Source: Paenibacillus sp. OK003
GTDB taxonomy: Bacteria > Bacillota > Bacilli > Paenibacillales > Paenibacillaceae
Assembly: GCF_900109515.1 (NCBI RefSeq)
Contig: NZ_FOBD01000016.1
Location: 1-64,000 of the forward strand
Reading direction: 5' to 3'
DNA: 64,000 nt
The notes under the pieces were generated by a model, which did no database searches, was not told where the DNA came from, and was given only the letters and a program-made list of their open reading frames with translations. This document shows positions 16,374-25,455 of this stretch, one piece after another. Position 1 is the stretch's first letter; every line of letters begins with the position of its first letter. The position numbers and the translations under genes are program-made.

Positions 16374-16411
16374 AAACGGAGCGAGAACAGGTCCGTTTTT
16401 TACCTGTTTTT
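16374..16411 (+). terminator. Second terminator region upstream of dnaB
   Basis: AACAGGT (16386-16392) pairs with ACCTGTT (16402-16408), then TTT. An overlapping alternative pairs AAACGGA with TCCGTTT. Both lie upstream of the dnaB promoter, so they end incoming transcription. The gene-free stretch 16126-16480 otherwise holds only this, the previous terminator and the dnaB promoter. Confidence 0.5.
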
Positions 16412-16439
16412 GAGCATTTGAGGATCGGACATTTATGAT
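16410..16439 (+). promoter_or_regulatory. Likely dnaB promoter
   Basis: TTGAGC (16410-16415), 18-base spacer, TATGAT (16434-16439). The expected start near 16446 gives a ~35-base leader with AGAAGGAG. Confidence 0.5.
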
Positions 16440-16480
16440 AGAATAGATAAACAACCTTTTGGGGAGAAGGAGATCAAGCT

Positions 16481-18016
16481 ATGCGCATGAAGAATTTGCA
16501 CCATTATACTGAACATCATCGCTACTGCGTATACAGGGAGTTTGGACTTAGTGCCCTGGATGACCGCATGCTCACCGGAGCGTATCAGCCAATGGTAGGT
16601 GCCTTTGCGATAGGCTTGTATCGACTGCTATTTCAGCATCTTCCCGGTGAACAGGTCGGTTACTCGCCGCTTGAACAGCAACGGAGGCTGTTCATGACGC
16701 TGGGACTCGAGCCCAGCGAGAAAGGGCGCAAATATTTGGTGGAGCAGGCATCCAAGCTTGAAGCCGTTGGTTTGCTTCAGACTTCACGGCTGTATATTCC
16801 GGAAAATGACGACTACATTTATGAATATGAGCTGCAGCCTCCGCTCTCTCCGGCAGAATTTTTCCGTACACAGCATTTGACACTGCTGCTTCGTGATAAA
16901 ATCGGCAAGTTCGCCGTACTCTCACTACGTTCCGGTTTTTCGGCGATAGAGAGCGGTGACGCGCCTTACCCGGCAGCAAATAAAGAGAATATTTCCGTTC
17001 CTTTTTACGATATATTTGAATTGAATACCCATGTCATTGATTATGAGCTGGAGCAGGCGTTGTCGGAAGTGTCGACTTCGGCTCAGCGCAGCGGGATCAA
17101 TGGGGCAGCAGAAGAGAACAGTCTGAATTATGCCGACATTATATTGCGTTTTCCGCGTGAGTCGGTTAATCGCCGTCATGTGGAGCAACTGCGGTTCGAT
17201 CACGAACAGCTCGGCATTGTGAATTATGTGGTGAACAAGTTCAATCTCAGCGTACAGGATGTATGTCGTTTGCTGGATGAAGATGATATCTTTAACCCAC
17301 AGGGGCAGCTCGTGCTGGATGATCTTCAACACAAGGCAAGCCTGCAGTTCAGACAGACCAAGAAGCGACATGAGCAGCAGACAGTTCAGGCAGCGAAGGT
17401 TGTTGCCCTCAGACAGCATATGGAGGAGCCTGAGCGGAAAGAGGATTCCGGTGAACCGCCTGTCGAACATGTGGTACAGATGGAATACTACGTCGAAGTG
17501 CCTCCGCAATTTTCGACCAAATGTGATATTCATCAATATAATATGATGCTGCGTAATGAGCCCTACACACGATTGCTTCAGACGTTCTTCCCTGGTGCCG
17601 TACCGGACAACCTGGTGGACATTTTTGAGAAGATTGACCTCAGCTACAAGTTGCCGGGTGAAGTGATCAATGTGCTGATTCATTACTTGATGGCATTGCT
17701 CGTATCCGGTGGTGAACAAAGAATTAACCGTAACTTTGTTGAGGCCATTGCCTCCAACATGCTGCTCAAGCAGGTGAATTCCTATGAGAAGGCAGTACAA
17801 TACATTCGAGACCAAGCCAAGGTCAAAGGCAAACAGGCTGCTGGTGCAGCTGGAACCCGTTCCCGTACATACGGCAAAGGAACCAAAGCCAAACCCGAAA
17901 TTCCAATTGTACAAGACATAGGTGCCGACGGCGATGCCGTATCCGAAGAAGAGTTCGAAGAGATGATGAGGTTTGCCCAGCAGATGCAGGCAAGCAAACA
18001 AAAAGGAACTTCATAA
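16481..18016 (+). CDS. dnaB: Replication initiation and membrane attachment protein DnaB (Firmicute type)
   Basis: 511 residues. This is the Bacillus-type DnaB/DnaD-superfamily loader protein, not the replicative helicase. The N-terminal winged-helix part (to about 140) starts HRYCVYREFGLSALDDRML. A DnaD-like C-terminal domain lies at about 350-450 (VDIFEKIDLSYKLPGEVINVLIHYLM), followed by a basic Gly-Thr-rich linker and an acidic tail. It recruits the helicase with DnaD and DnaI at oriC and restart sites. AAGGAG lies 8 bases before the ATG. A terminator follows at once, and dnaI, normally next, is 22.5 kb away. Confidence 0.92.
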   Translation: MRMKNLHHYTEHHRYCVYREFGLSALDDRMLTGAYQPMVGAFAIGLYRLLFQHLPGEQVGYSPLEQQRRLFMTLGLEPSEKGRKYLVEQASKLEAVGLLQTSRLYIPENDDYIYEYELQPPLSPAEFFRTQHLTLLLRDKIGKFAVLSLRSGFSAIESGDAPYPAANKENISVPFYDIFELNTHVIDYELEQALSEVSTSAQRSGINGAAEENSLNYADIILRFPRESVNRRHVEQLRFDHEQLGIVNYVVNKFNLSVQDVCRLLDEDDIFNPQGQLVLDDLQHKASLQFRQTKKRHEQQTVQAAKVVALRQHMEEPERKEDSGEPPVEHVVQMEYYVEVPPQFSTKCDIHQYNMMLRNEPYTRLLQTFFPGAVPDNLVDIFEKIDLSYKLPGEVINVLIHYLMALLVSGGEQRINRNFVEAIASNMLLKQVNSYEKAVQYIRDQAKVKGKQAAGAAGTRSRTYGKGTKAKPEIPIVQDIGADGDAVSEEEFEEMMRFAQQMQASKQKGTS

Positions 18017-18037
18017 CAATTCATAATAATGACCCAT

Positions 18038-18075
18038 AAGGCGAGTCACCTAAATCAAAGGAGACTCGCCTTTTA
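18038..18075 (+). terminator. Terminator of dnaB
   Basis: AAGGCGAGTC pairs with GACTCGCCTT, then TTATTC. It separates dnaB from everything downstream, including the displaced dnaI. Confidence 0.85.
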
Positions 18076-18104
18076 TTCTTTCAAGGAAAAGAGGAGGGCT
18101 CTCG

Positions 18105-19076
18105 ATGGCGAAATGGGATAATATGCTGTCCATGCTTTGGATGCTGCGATCCGGAAGAAAGCTCACCGCCGCTCAGATCGCGGACAGTTTGGAGATTAGC
18201 GTCCGCACCGTGTATCGATATATCGACGCATTATGCGCAAGTGGCGTGCCGGTCGTGGCGGAATCGGGCCATGATGGTGGTATTCATATTCTGGAAAATT
18301 TCAAGGAAACGCCATTGTTCTTTAACTCTGTAGAGTTGAAGGCGCTTGTGGATGCGTTTAAATTTGCGCAAGGTGCTGGCTATCCGTATGTGCAGGAGCT
18401 GGAGTACGCGCTGAAGAAGGTGGAGAATGGACTGCACGAGGAGCAGCGCCACGATCTGTCACGCAAGCAGAGCAGCTTGGACGTGGTCTCTTCAGCGCGT
18501 CCGCCTTCAGTCGTTCCATTGTTGCGGGAGTTGGAACAAGCGACGAATGACGGGCGAACGGTCCGTATGGTCTATCGGAAAGCGAATGCGGAGCAGGCTG
18601 GCGAACGTGAAGTCGATCCATATGGGCTAGCGTATGACCGAAATGAATGGTACGTTGTCGCGTTCTGCCATCGGTCGCAGGCGATGCGGACGTTTCGCGT
18701 CGAACGAATCGAACAGCTGGAGTCAACCGAAGCGAGGTTTGACAAGCCGGAGTCTTTCTCGGCGTCCGCGTTTTTCTGTGAGCAGTCCAACCAGAGACGG
18801 GAGGCAGATGGACCGTTGACGGTAATCCGTATTGAGGGACAGCCTGACACGCTTAATGCGGTTTGTGGCCACTGGCATCTGCGCCACTATTTGACGGAAC
18901 GAACCGATCGGGAGGCACGGTTTCTGATCGATGCTCCGACGATGAACAAGTACCTTCCGACATATCTCATGACCTTCGGCACGGCCATTCGCATCCGCGA
19001 ACCACTGGAGTTGAAGCGGCGGATTCAGAAAATGGCATACGGTATCGCCAAACATTATGAAAATGATGCGAATTGA
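18105..19076 (+). CDS. YafY-type transcriptional regulator (HTH_11 plus WYL)
   Basis: 323 residues. An N-terminal helix-turn-helix (LTAAQIADSLEISVRTVYRY, about residues 20-39) is followed by a WYL domain around 145-210 (RTVRMVYRKAN, then DPYGLAYDRNEWYVVAFC and FRVERIEQLE) and a WCX-like C-terminal part. WYL domains bind small molecules or nucleic acid ends. It is the first gene after the dnaB terminator, at the left edge of the glycan island, reading away from dnaB and convergent with the GH85 remnant. Its target is not evident. GAGGAGGG precedes the ATG. Confidence 0.88.
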   Translation: MAKWDNMLSMLWMLRSGRKLTAAQIADSLEISVRTVYRYIDALCASGVPVVAESGHDGGIHILENFKETPLFFNSVELKALVDAFKFAQGAGYPYVQELEYALKKVENGLHEEQRHDLSRKQSSLDVVSSARPPSVVPLLRELEQATNDGRTVRMVYRKANAEQAGEREVDPYGLAYDRNEWYVVAFCHRSQAMRTFRVERIEQLESTEARFDKPESFSASAFFCEQSNQRREADGPLTVIRIEGQPDTLNAVCGHWHLRHYLTERTDREARFLIDAPTMNKYLPTYLMTFGTAIRIREPLELKRRIQKMAYGIAKHYENDAN

Positions 19077-19173
19077 AGTTTGTTGACAACATTTGTTGCT
19101 TCAACAACCATACCAACAGTATGATTATCATGTTTGGGCAAACGATCGATTGTTTGCACACCTCGAGCAACTC

Positions 19174-19207
19174 GCCCTTCCGACTTCCTCTAGGGAAGCG
19201 AAAGGGC
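19174..19207. terminator. Hairpin between the WYL regulator and the GH85 remnant
   Basis: GCCCTT-CTTCC pairs with GGAAG-AAGGGC, downstream of both convergent genes. T-runs on either side are weak. Confidence 0.45.
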
Positions 19208-19230
19208 TGGATTGATTTCTTGTGAATCTT

Positions 19231-20068
19231 TTATCGCAGCATCGTCGTTGCTTTATTGCTGGCATAATCTTCAATAACGAGCTTCAGGGAGCTGGTGCTG
19301 GACGCAGGCGTGAATGTCAGCTCGCTCAGCTTCGTTCTGCCCCGAATGATATAAGGGAATTTCTGCGAAACGTAAGTTACTCCGAATTCGCGTGGCACCT
19401 CATTTTCATAGACATAGATTTTGTACCAATCCTCCAAATCAGGCAATGCGAGGGTGTACTTTCCATCCTTTACCGTCACCTTTTCCTTGGCATATGGTGT
19501 AATCTGAGTATCTGCCAGTTGTCCAGTCGTTGTGACTGGATTCTGTTTGCCAATGGCAATATTCAGGACGTAATGTTCGCCATTGGTCGGAAGACCTGTC
19601 AGAATGGCAGACTGTTTTCCTTTTTTGACCTGAAGTGTCTTGGTGAAGGGTTCCTTCGTATACTCCGTATTGCCAATAATTAAAGAGATACTCGCTGAAT
19701 TCATTGGTGTACGGGGTGCTGTCAAAGAATGAATTGCCATAATCGCCACTCATCGTAAACAGCTGGGTGTCCGGGCTGAGTTCGGGATAAGCCTGCGTGG
19801 CCGCAAAGGCATCGTTACGTGGCTGCAAAGGTACATGAGCACGAAGCAGATCACCATGGATATCACTTTCGGGTGTCCAATTCAGAATCTGGGCAGCGGT
19901 GTAGCCATGCTGGTAAGGCTGATTTACTCCCTTGGCGCTGTCACCTGTGTAAGGAAGCGTGTCTCCTGCATAAACGGATGAGGCAATGACTTGTCCAAGC
20001 AGAGCCGAAGTGAGAACCATTGCGGTTACTTTGGGGATAAGGCCTTTGGGTTTGTGTTTGCGTGTCAT
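19231..20068 (-). pseudogene. Endo-beta-N-acetylglucosaminidase-like (GH85) remnant, catalytic core deleted
   Basis: The 5' part (from ATG 20068, after AAGGAGG) encodes a signal peptide (to about 35) and the start of a GH85-like enzyme: HGYTAAQILNWTPESD, RNDAFAATQAYPELSPDTQL and NEFSEYLFNYWQY. The open 3' part (to 19231) lies in another frame and encodes a beta-rich C-terminal region (EYTKEPFTKTLQVKKGKQSA, then DLEDWYKIYVYENEVP). The join is near 19665-19690. The catalytic barrel with its Asn-x-Glu motif, several hundred residues in intact relatives, is absent and the frames do not match, so this is an internal deletion plus frameshift. An intact form would cut N-glycans between the core GlcNAc residues outside the cell. 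Confidence 0.78.
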
Positions 20069-20144
20069 GCTGTTCCTCCTTCAAGTCGAATGAATGTAAG
20101 GTATTCTTTTACACAAAAATAAAGTTATGGTTAACGATAGGGCG

Positions 20145-20158
20145 TGAAAGCATTTTCA
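20145..20158. promoter_or_regulatory. cre-like site (CcpA) between GH85 remnant and kinase gene
   Basis: TGAAAGCATTTTCA, one base off the cre consensus TGWAANCGNTNWCA. The identical 14-mer occurs in reverse at 23829-23842, ahead of the importer gene. It lies in the 211-base divergent gap between 20068 and 20280. Confidence 0.65.
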
Positions 20159-20279
20159 AATAGGGCGAAATTAAAGAAACACAGGTATAAACTAAAGAAA
20201 AGTTCCAGGTGACAAGTTAATGTCAGAAGGCAGATGATATACTTTAGACAGGAAAACAGCATCGGGGGGAACATGTGAC

Positions 20280-22109
20280 TTGAGAATTGTTAGCGTTTAC
20301 AAAAATTTCTTTAAAAATAATATGTTTATGAAGATGCTGTTCATCTTCTCCATGATTTCGATTGTAACGATTATTACCTTGTCCTATATCATTTTCCTGT
20401 CCGTGTCCGATGCCACGATTCGCCGAGAGCTGGCGATCCAGAAAGCGGCCATGGAGAGTGTTGACCGATATATTCATCAGCAGTATGAATCGGTGCAAAA
20501 CATGGTGAGAGATATGCATCAGAATGAGGCCTTATCAGCCAATATCACCTACCTGATGAATCACACGTACGCCGAGTATGTACAGCATCTGACGAATGGC
20601 TATTATGCGAATCAGGATGATTATTCAGCTGATGTACTGAAACATTTTCAGAATATCATGGATCGCAATTCGGATATCAATCAAGTGATGTTATATAGTG
20701 CCGAGCGGCAGGATTTGTCCTCCTTCAATCAACATAAGCAGTTCAGAAAGCTGAACACCAATGTGGCTCATTCCTATATTCCTGACGTGATGGCGATGGA
20801 GACACCGAATATCAGCGCACCAAACTATTGGATTCGTAAAGAAATTGATCAATGGGACCCGGCGCTGTATGCGATTCGGGTGCCTATCAACGATACACAG
20901 ACCCTTCGAAATTTGGGTCAGTTCCTTGTTTTCTTTGACTCAGCAGGTATTGGCAACGCTTTGGATAGTTACGAAAGTAATCTCAAGGGAGAAATTGTGG
21001 TGCTGTCAGCCAAAGGTACAGTATTGTTCGATTCCAACAGTAACTATTACGGCAAGAAATACCCCTATATCAATGTGGCCGATTCCCTGTTTGATCAGAC
21101 GGATATGGACTCGATGAAAAAGGAGCGAAATATGTATGTGAACAAGTTTGTCTCGGCGGATCAGGGCTATGTGGTCGTTGGCACGGTTCCTGTGGATGAG
21201 ATGGCTGAGGCCTACGCGGGTACACGCAACACAATCGTTTCGATTAGCATCATATGTATCCTGTTTGCAGTGCTGGTTCCGGCATTTTTCATCATTAATT
21301 TTGCCAAACGCACCCGCAGAATCATTCGTTTCACCCAAAGGGTGAAATATGGCAACCTGACAGCACGCATCGATGATGCCCGTGATGATGAGCTTGGACA
21401 GATCTCACACAGTTTCAACGATATGCTGGATGAACTTAATCAATATATTGAGCGCGTCTACAAAGCGGAGATCAAACAAAAGGAGACAGAACTGGTCGCT
21501 CTCCAGGCACGGATTAATCCTCACTTTCTCTATAACACGCTGGAAGTCATTCGAATGAGGGCGATTTCGCAGGGTGCGAAGGATGTCGGGGAGATGATCT
21601 ACAGTTTATCCGTGTTATTCAAGAGCCTCGTTCAACAGAAGAAAAATTATACGCTCAAGGATGAGATGGAAGCTTGCCGTCTGTATCTGGAATTGTTCCG
21701 AATCCGGTATAAGGACATTTTCATGTACACGATTCAGTTGGACTCTGTGCATAACCAGCATCCGGTGGTTAAGCTGTCCCTACAGCCGATTATTGAGAAC
21801 TATGTGGTGCACGGCATTCAGACAGAACGTTCGGATAATCAATTAACGATTGTTGTTGAAGAACTGGGCGACGCTTTGCAGGTAGAGGTTAGAGATAACG
21901 GTAAAGGCATTGATCCTGAGCGCCTGACTGAAATTTTAGAAGAACTGGAACGTCCGGAAGAGTCGGGTAAAATGTTCGGACTGCGCAGCGTACACACCCG
22001 TTTGCGTTTCCTGTATGGACCGGAATTCGGCATCACGATAGAAAGTACACTCGGAGAAGGAACCCTGATCAGGGTTCGTTATCCTCATACAGAAGGGACA
22101 GGTTTTTAA
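20280..22109 (+). CDS. YesM-family sensor histidine kinase
   Basis: 609 residues. A first membrane segment at about 18-42, an extracellular sensing region of ~260 residues, and a second segment near 315-335 are followed by a HAMP linker (VKYGNLTARIDDARDDELGQ), the His_kinase box with His415 in RINPHFLYNTLEVIRM, and an ATPase domain (PIIENYVVHG, DNGKGID, GLRSVHTRL). It senses an outside signal, probably sugar or binding protein, and phosphorylates the regulator one base downstream. The start is TTG at 20280, after GGGGGGAAC. A cre-like site lies upstream. Confidence 0.93.
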   Translation: MRIVSVYKNFFKNNMFMKMLFIFSMISIVTIITLSYIIFLSVSDATIRRELAIQKAAMESVDRYIHQQYESVQNMVRDMHQNEALSANITYLMNHTYAEYVQHLTNGYYANQDDYSADVLKHFQNIMDRNSDINQVMLYSAERQDLSSFNQHKQFRKLNTNVAHSYIPDVMAMETPNISAPNYWIRKEIDQWDPALYAIRVPINDTQTLRNLGQFLVFFDSAGIGNALDSYESNLKGEIVVLSAKGTVLFDSNSNYYGKKYPYINVADSLFDQTDMDSMKKERNMYVNKFVSADQGYVVVGTVPVDEMAEAYAGTRNTIVSISIICILFAVLVPAFFIINFAKRTRRIIRFTQRVKYGNLTARIDDARDDELGQISHSFNDMLDELNQYIERVYKAEIKQKETELVALQARINPHFLYNTLEVIRMRAISQGAKDVGEMIYSLSVLFKSLVQQKKNYTLKDEMEACRLYLELFRIRYKDIFMYTIQLDSVHNQHPVVKLSLQPIIENYVVHGIQTERSDNQLTIVVEELGDALQVEVRDNGKGIDPERLTEILEELERPEESGKMFGLRSVHTRLRFLYGPEFGITIESTLGEGTLIRVRYPHTEGTGF

Positions 22110-22110
22110 T

Positions 22111-23625
22111 ATGTACAAGGTATTTATTGTGGATGATGAACCGTTCATCATTGAAGGATTGTACGATATTTTGGATTGGTCGTCGTTCGATATGGAAATT
22201 GTAAGCCATGCCGGCAATGGACAGGCCGCATTAAACGCCTTGTCCGCGCAGCCTGTGGACATACTGATCACCGATATTTCCATGCCATTCATGAATGGTC
22301 TGGATCTGATTCGGGAAGCAAGGCAATTGCAGCCTGACATCAAGGTAATTATTCTAAGTGGTTTTAATGAGTTTGAATATTTGAAAGAGGGCATGCAGCT
22401 GGGTATCGAAAATTACCTGCTCAAACCGATCAATGTGGAAGAACTGGAATCGACGCTTCGCAATACGGCTTCCAAGCTGGACCATGCGTTGTCTCCTCAA
22501 ACAGATGATGCTTATGGTGTTCAGATTCTGAAAGACAACATCCTTCATCGATGGCTGACGGGACAGATCGCGGCCACGGAATTCGAGGAACGGGCGCAGT
22601 TCTTGAATCTTTCGCTGGATGCACCTGATGTTGCAGTAGCAATACTGCGTACTAAAGGAGAAGCATCCGGCATGTTCAAGCGAGTGGAGGACATGCTGAA
22701 GGATAAGTCCTATGTGAATATATTCCATGACATCGACGGAGATATTGTCATTGTTGCCAATATGCATGCAGGCGAGGACGAGAAAAAGAAATTTATGGAG
22801 TGCCTTCAGGCATTATCCGCTGCGCTGTGTGAGACACATCCTGCTGTTCTGATTGGGGCAGGAAGTCTGATGCGCGGACTCCACCATGCTCCTGCAAGCT
22901 ATCAGGAGGCGAAAAAGGCGCTTCAGTATGTGATGATCTATCCCAATCTCAAAGTGATCGATCATGCCATATTGGAGAAGGGTGGAAGCTCTGCTTCTTC
23001 CTTCTCGATCGATTGGAAGGAGTACGCGAAGCTCATTCTATCCCGTAATGCAGAGCTGCTTGCGGAGCGAATTCGGGTTGATTTTGAACAGCACCGCGAC
23101 GGGGTTACTCCGGCTGAGTTGCAGAATATCGCACTGGAAGTGGTCATTCGCTTCAAGATGGAATTGGAGGGCATCAAACATTCGGATGAATCGGCTATTT
23201 ACCAACGTGGACTTCGCCTTGTATTGGACAGTGGAACGTTTGATGAACTTGTTCAGGCGTTGCAGCAGGTGGGGACAGAGACGATACAGTCTCTGCTTCA
23301 GGATTTAAAGAATCCGATCGTCAATCAGGTGCTTCAACATATTGACAAACATTACGCAGAAGAGCTTTCCCTGAAGCTGCTGGGTGCTCACTATCATCTT
23401 CATCCGGTATATTTGGGACAACTGTTCCACAAGGAGACGGGGGAGACTTTTGCCGAATATATCAATAAATACCGGATTGAACGTGCCAAGGAACAGCTGC
23501 GCAATTCGAATCTGAAAGTGCATGAGATCGCAAGGAGTGTGGGGTACTGGGAGACCGGATATTTCTATAAACAGTTCCGCAAGTATGTAGGAATTTCACC
23601 AACCGATTTTAAGGTTTTTGGATAA
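22111..23625 (+). CDS. YesN-type response regulator with AraC DNA-binding domain
   Basis: 504 residues. The receiver domain (1-120) carries acidic DDEP at 8-11, phospho-acceptor Asp55 in LITDISMPFMNGLD, and Lys in YLLKPIN. The middle region is unassigned, and the C-terminal ~100 residues hold two AraC-type helix-turn-helices (LSLKLLGAHYHLHPVYLGQL and IARSVGYWETGYFYKQFRKY). It forms a pair with the kinase, with stop and start separated by one base. The likely target is the importer promoter downstream, where a GGTAC repeat occurs. Confidence 0.94.
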   Translation: MYKVFIVDDEPFIIEGLYDILDWSSFDMEIVSHAGNGQAALNALSAQPVDILITDISMPFMNGLDLIREARQLQPDIKVIILSGFNEFEYLKEGMQLGIENYLLKPINVEELESTLRNTASKLDHALSPQTDDAYGVQILKDNILHRWLTGQIAATEFEERAQFLNLSLDAPDVAVAILRTKGEASGMFKRVEDMLKDKSYVNIFHDIDGDIVIVANMHAGEDEKKKFMECLQALSAALCETHPAVLIGAGSLMRGLHHAPASYQEAKKALQYVMIYPNLKVIDHAILEKGGSSASSFSIDWKEYAKLILSRNAELLAERIRVDFEQHRDGVTPAELQNIALEVVIRFKMELEGIKHSDESAIYQRGLRLVLDSGTFDELVQALQQVGTETIQSLLQDLKNPIVNQVLQHIDKHYAEELSLKLLGAHYHLHPVYLGQLFHKETGETFAEYINKYRIERAKEQLRNSNLKVHEIARSVGYWETGYFYKQFRKYVGISPTDFKVFG

Positions 23626-23757
23626 TTTTCAGTGGATCACCGATTGGACCAGTGGACTGAAATAAATGAGGCATTCTGGGGACAGGAGGGCATGCAATGG
23701 AGTTGGTGCCAAATGTTACTCAGCATGTCTTTTTGATGTAAGCGATTTATTCAAATA

Positions 23758-23802
23758 GGTACAAATTCATGAATCGGTACTGATTTCTCTTTAATTTGTA
23801 CC
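23758..23802. promoter_or_regulatory. Candidate operator for the response regulator
   Basis: GGTACAAATT (23758) and AATTTGTACC (23793) form a perfect 10-base inverted repeat with a 25-base centre. A further GGTAC at 23776 makes an 18-base direct repeat with the first. It is 106 bases upstream of the binding-protein gene, at a place suited to activation by an AraC-type protein. Confidence 0.5.
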
Positions 23803-23828
23803 TCGAAATATTAAGTTTATCTTCTTTT

Positions 23829-23842
23829 TGAAAATGCTTTCA
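23829..23842. promoter_or_regulatory. cre-like site (CcpA) upstream of importer operon
   Basis: TGAAAATGCTTTCA, the exact reverse complement of the site at 20145-20158. It lies between the GGTAC repeat and the binding-protein gene, where CcpA could block transcription. Confidence 0.65.
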
Positions 23843-23907
23843 TTCGATAAGGTTAAAGCAGTTAGTTTGTACAGCTAAAGGGAACACGAAAAGGGAGGAT
23901 CAAGGAA

Positions 23908-25380
23908 ATGAGTAAACAAAGAAAAAGTTTTTCTCTCGTTCTTGCATTGTTGATGGCGGTTACACTCGTTCTTAGCGCCTGTGGAGGAAGCAAGGATGCT
24001 TCAGAATCAGGGGAAGCAGGAGAGGCTCCTGTCGAGCTGATCTGGTACACCATTGGTACCCCTCAGAAAGATGTTAATAAAGTGATGGAAGAAGTCAGCA
24101 AGTACACGAAAGAAAAAATCAATGCCACAGTTACAATGAAAATGGTTGACTGGGGTGACTATCCGCAAAAGATGCAAGTTAACGTAGCATCCGGCGAGCC
24201 AATGGACATCCTGTTCACCTCTTCCGGCGGATTCGATTATGTTCAAAATGCTAGAAAGGGCGCATTCCTTGAGCTTGATAATTTGCTCCCTAAATATGGT
24301 CAGGACCTTATTAAAACGATTGATCCTGCATTCCTGAGTGGTTCGAAAGTAGACGGACACAATTACGGAATTCCGGCCAACAAAGAGCTGCCACAACAAG
24401 AGGTATGGCGTTTCAACAAAACGCTGCTTGATAAATACAAAATGGACATCTCCAATATCCGTACGTTGGACAGTCTGGAGCCTTTGCTCAAAACAATCAA
24501 GGAAAATGAGCCAAGCGTGACTCCATTTGGAATGGATAAAAACTTCGTTCCTTATGTTCCTTATGACTATGTCATTCAGAATTTGCCAATGGCGATCAAA
24601 CTGGATACAACGGATTACAAGATCGTGAACATTCTGGATACTCCGGAAATGAAAGCAGCACTCAAAACGATGAGCAAATACTATAAAGCTGGTTATGTAT
24701 CGCCAGAGGCAGCAACAACAGGCTCTACCAATGACCTGACTACATCAGGCAACTGGTTCCTGGATCGTGCACAGACACAACCGCTTGCAGATAACCAATG
24801 GTCAGCGAGCTACGGATATCCGGTAGTTTCCACACCAGCAAGTGACGCGATCATTACCAACACTTCTGTACAAGGTTCGATCATGGCGATCTCAGCCAAC
24901 TCCGAATATCCGGAGAAAGCAATGGAGTTCCTGAACCTGTTGAATACAGATCCAGTGCTGCGCAATATGGTTGATTCCGGTATTGAGGGCGTTCACTACA
25001 AAAAAGTGGATGACACGTACATAGAAAATCTGGCTGAATCCAAGAACTATGATATGCCTTCTTACTCCCTCGGTAACAACATGTTGTTGTATCTGAACAA
25101 CAATGACCCGGACAACAAATGGGATGAGTTCAAGAAGTTTAATGCAGAGGGTGTAAATTCCCCAATTCTGAGCTTTAACTTTGATTCCAGCAAGGTGTCG
25201 TCCGAACTGACAGCAGTGCAGAATGTCAAAGAGCAATACTGGGCCGCATTGATGACAGGTACGCTGGACCCAGAGAACAACTTGGAGCAAGTGATTGAGA
25301 AGTTCAATCAAGCCGGACTTGAAAAAGTGATGGCTGAAGCCCAAACCCAGCTTGATGCCTGGAGAGCGGCAAATAAGTAA
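23908..25380 (+). CDS. ABC sugar importer, extracellular solute-binding lipoprotein
   Basis: 490 residues. Lipoprotein signal with lipobox LVLSAC, lipid-anchored Cys25, followed by a Ser/Gly/Glu-rich linker. The body is a family 1-type binding protein close to LplA/YtcQ, with LIWYTIGTPQKDVNKVMEEV at the start and a C-terminal QLDAWRAANK. It captures an oligosaccharide outside the membrane for the two permeases that follow. AGGGAGG precedes the ATG. The order binding protein, LplB-type permease, LplC-type permease with no ATPase gene fits importers that share an MsmX-type ATPase encoded elsewhere. Confidence 0.94.
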   Translation: MSKQRKSFSLVLALLMAVTLVLSACGGSKDASESGEAGEAPVELIWYTIGTPQKDVNKVMEEVSKYTKEKINATVTMKMVDWGDYPQKMQVNVASGEPMDILFTSSGGFDYVQNARKGAFLELDNLLPKYGQDLIKTIDPAFLSGSKVDGHNYGIPANKELPQQEVWRFNKTLLDKYKMDISNIRTLDSLEPLLKTIKENEPSVTPFGMDKNFVPYVPYDYVIQNLPMAIKLDTTDYKIVNILDTPEMKAALKTMSKYYKAGYVSPEAATTGSTNDLTTSGNWFLDRAQTQPLADNQWSASYGYPVVSTPASDAIITNTSVQGSIMAISANSEYPEKAMEFLNLLNTDPVLRNMVDSGIEGVHYKKVDDTYIENLAESKNYDMPSYSLGNNMLLYLNNNDPDNKWDEFKKFNAEGVNSPILSFNFDSSKVSSELTAVQNVKEQYWAALMTGTLDPENNLEQVIEKFNQAGLEKVMAEAQTQLDAWRAANK

Positions 25381-25392
25381 GGGTAAATTCAG

Positions 25393-25428
25393 GGATCGGG
25401 CCGCTGCTTGTTGCGCCCGATCCTTTTT
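25393..25428 (+). terminator. Intra-operon hairpin after binding-protein gene
   Basis: GGATCGGGC pairs with GCCCGATCC, then TTTTT, between the binding-protein stop and the first permease. It probably acts as a leaky terminator that keeps the binding protein in excess over the membrane subunits. Confidence 0.8.
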
Positions 25429-25455
25429 CATTCAAGCCTGAAGGAGGATCTCCAT

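Noticed and set aside
16374..16411. Overlapping hairpins as an attenuator in the dnaB leader
   Set aside because: The best dnaB promoter (16410-16439) lies downstream of them, so they cannot be in the dnaB message.
16925..18001. 358-codon minus-strand frame opposite dnaB
   Set aside because: It mirrors a well-identified gene, has no ribosome site and encodes no recognisable domain.
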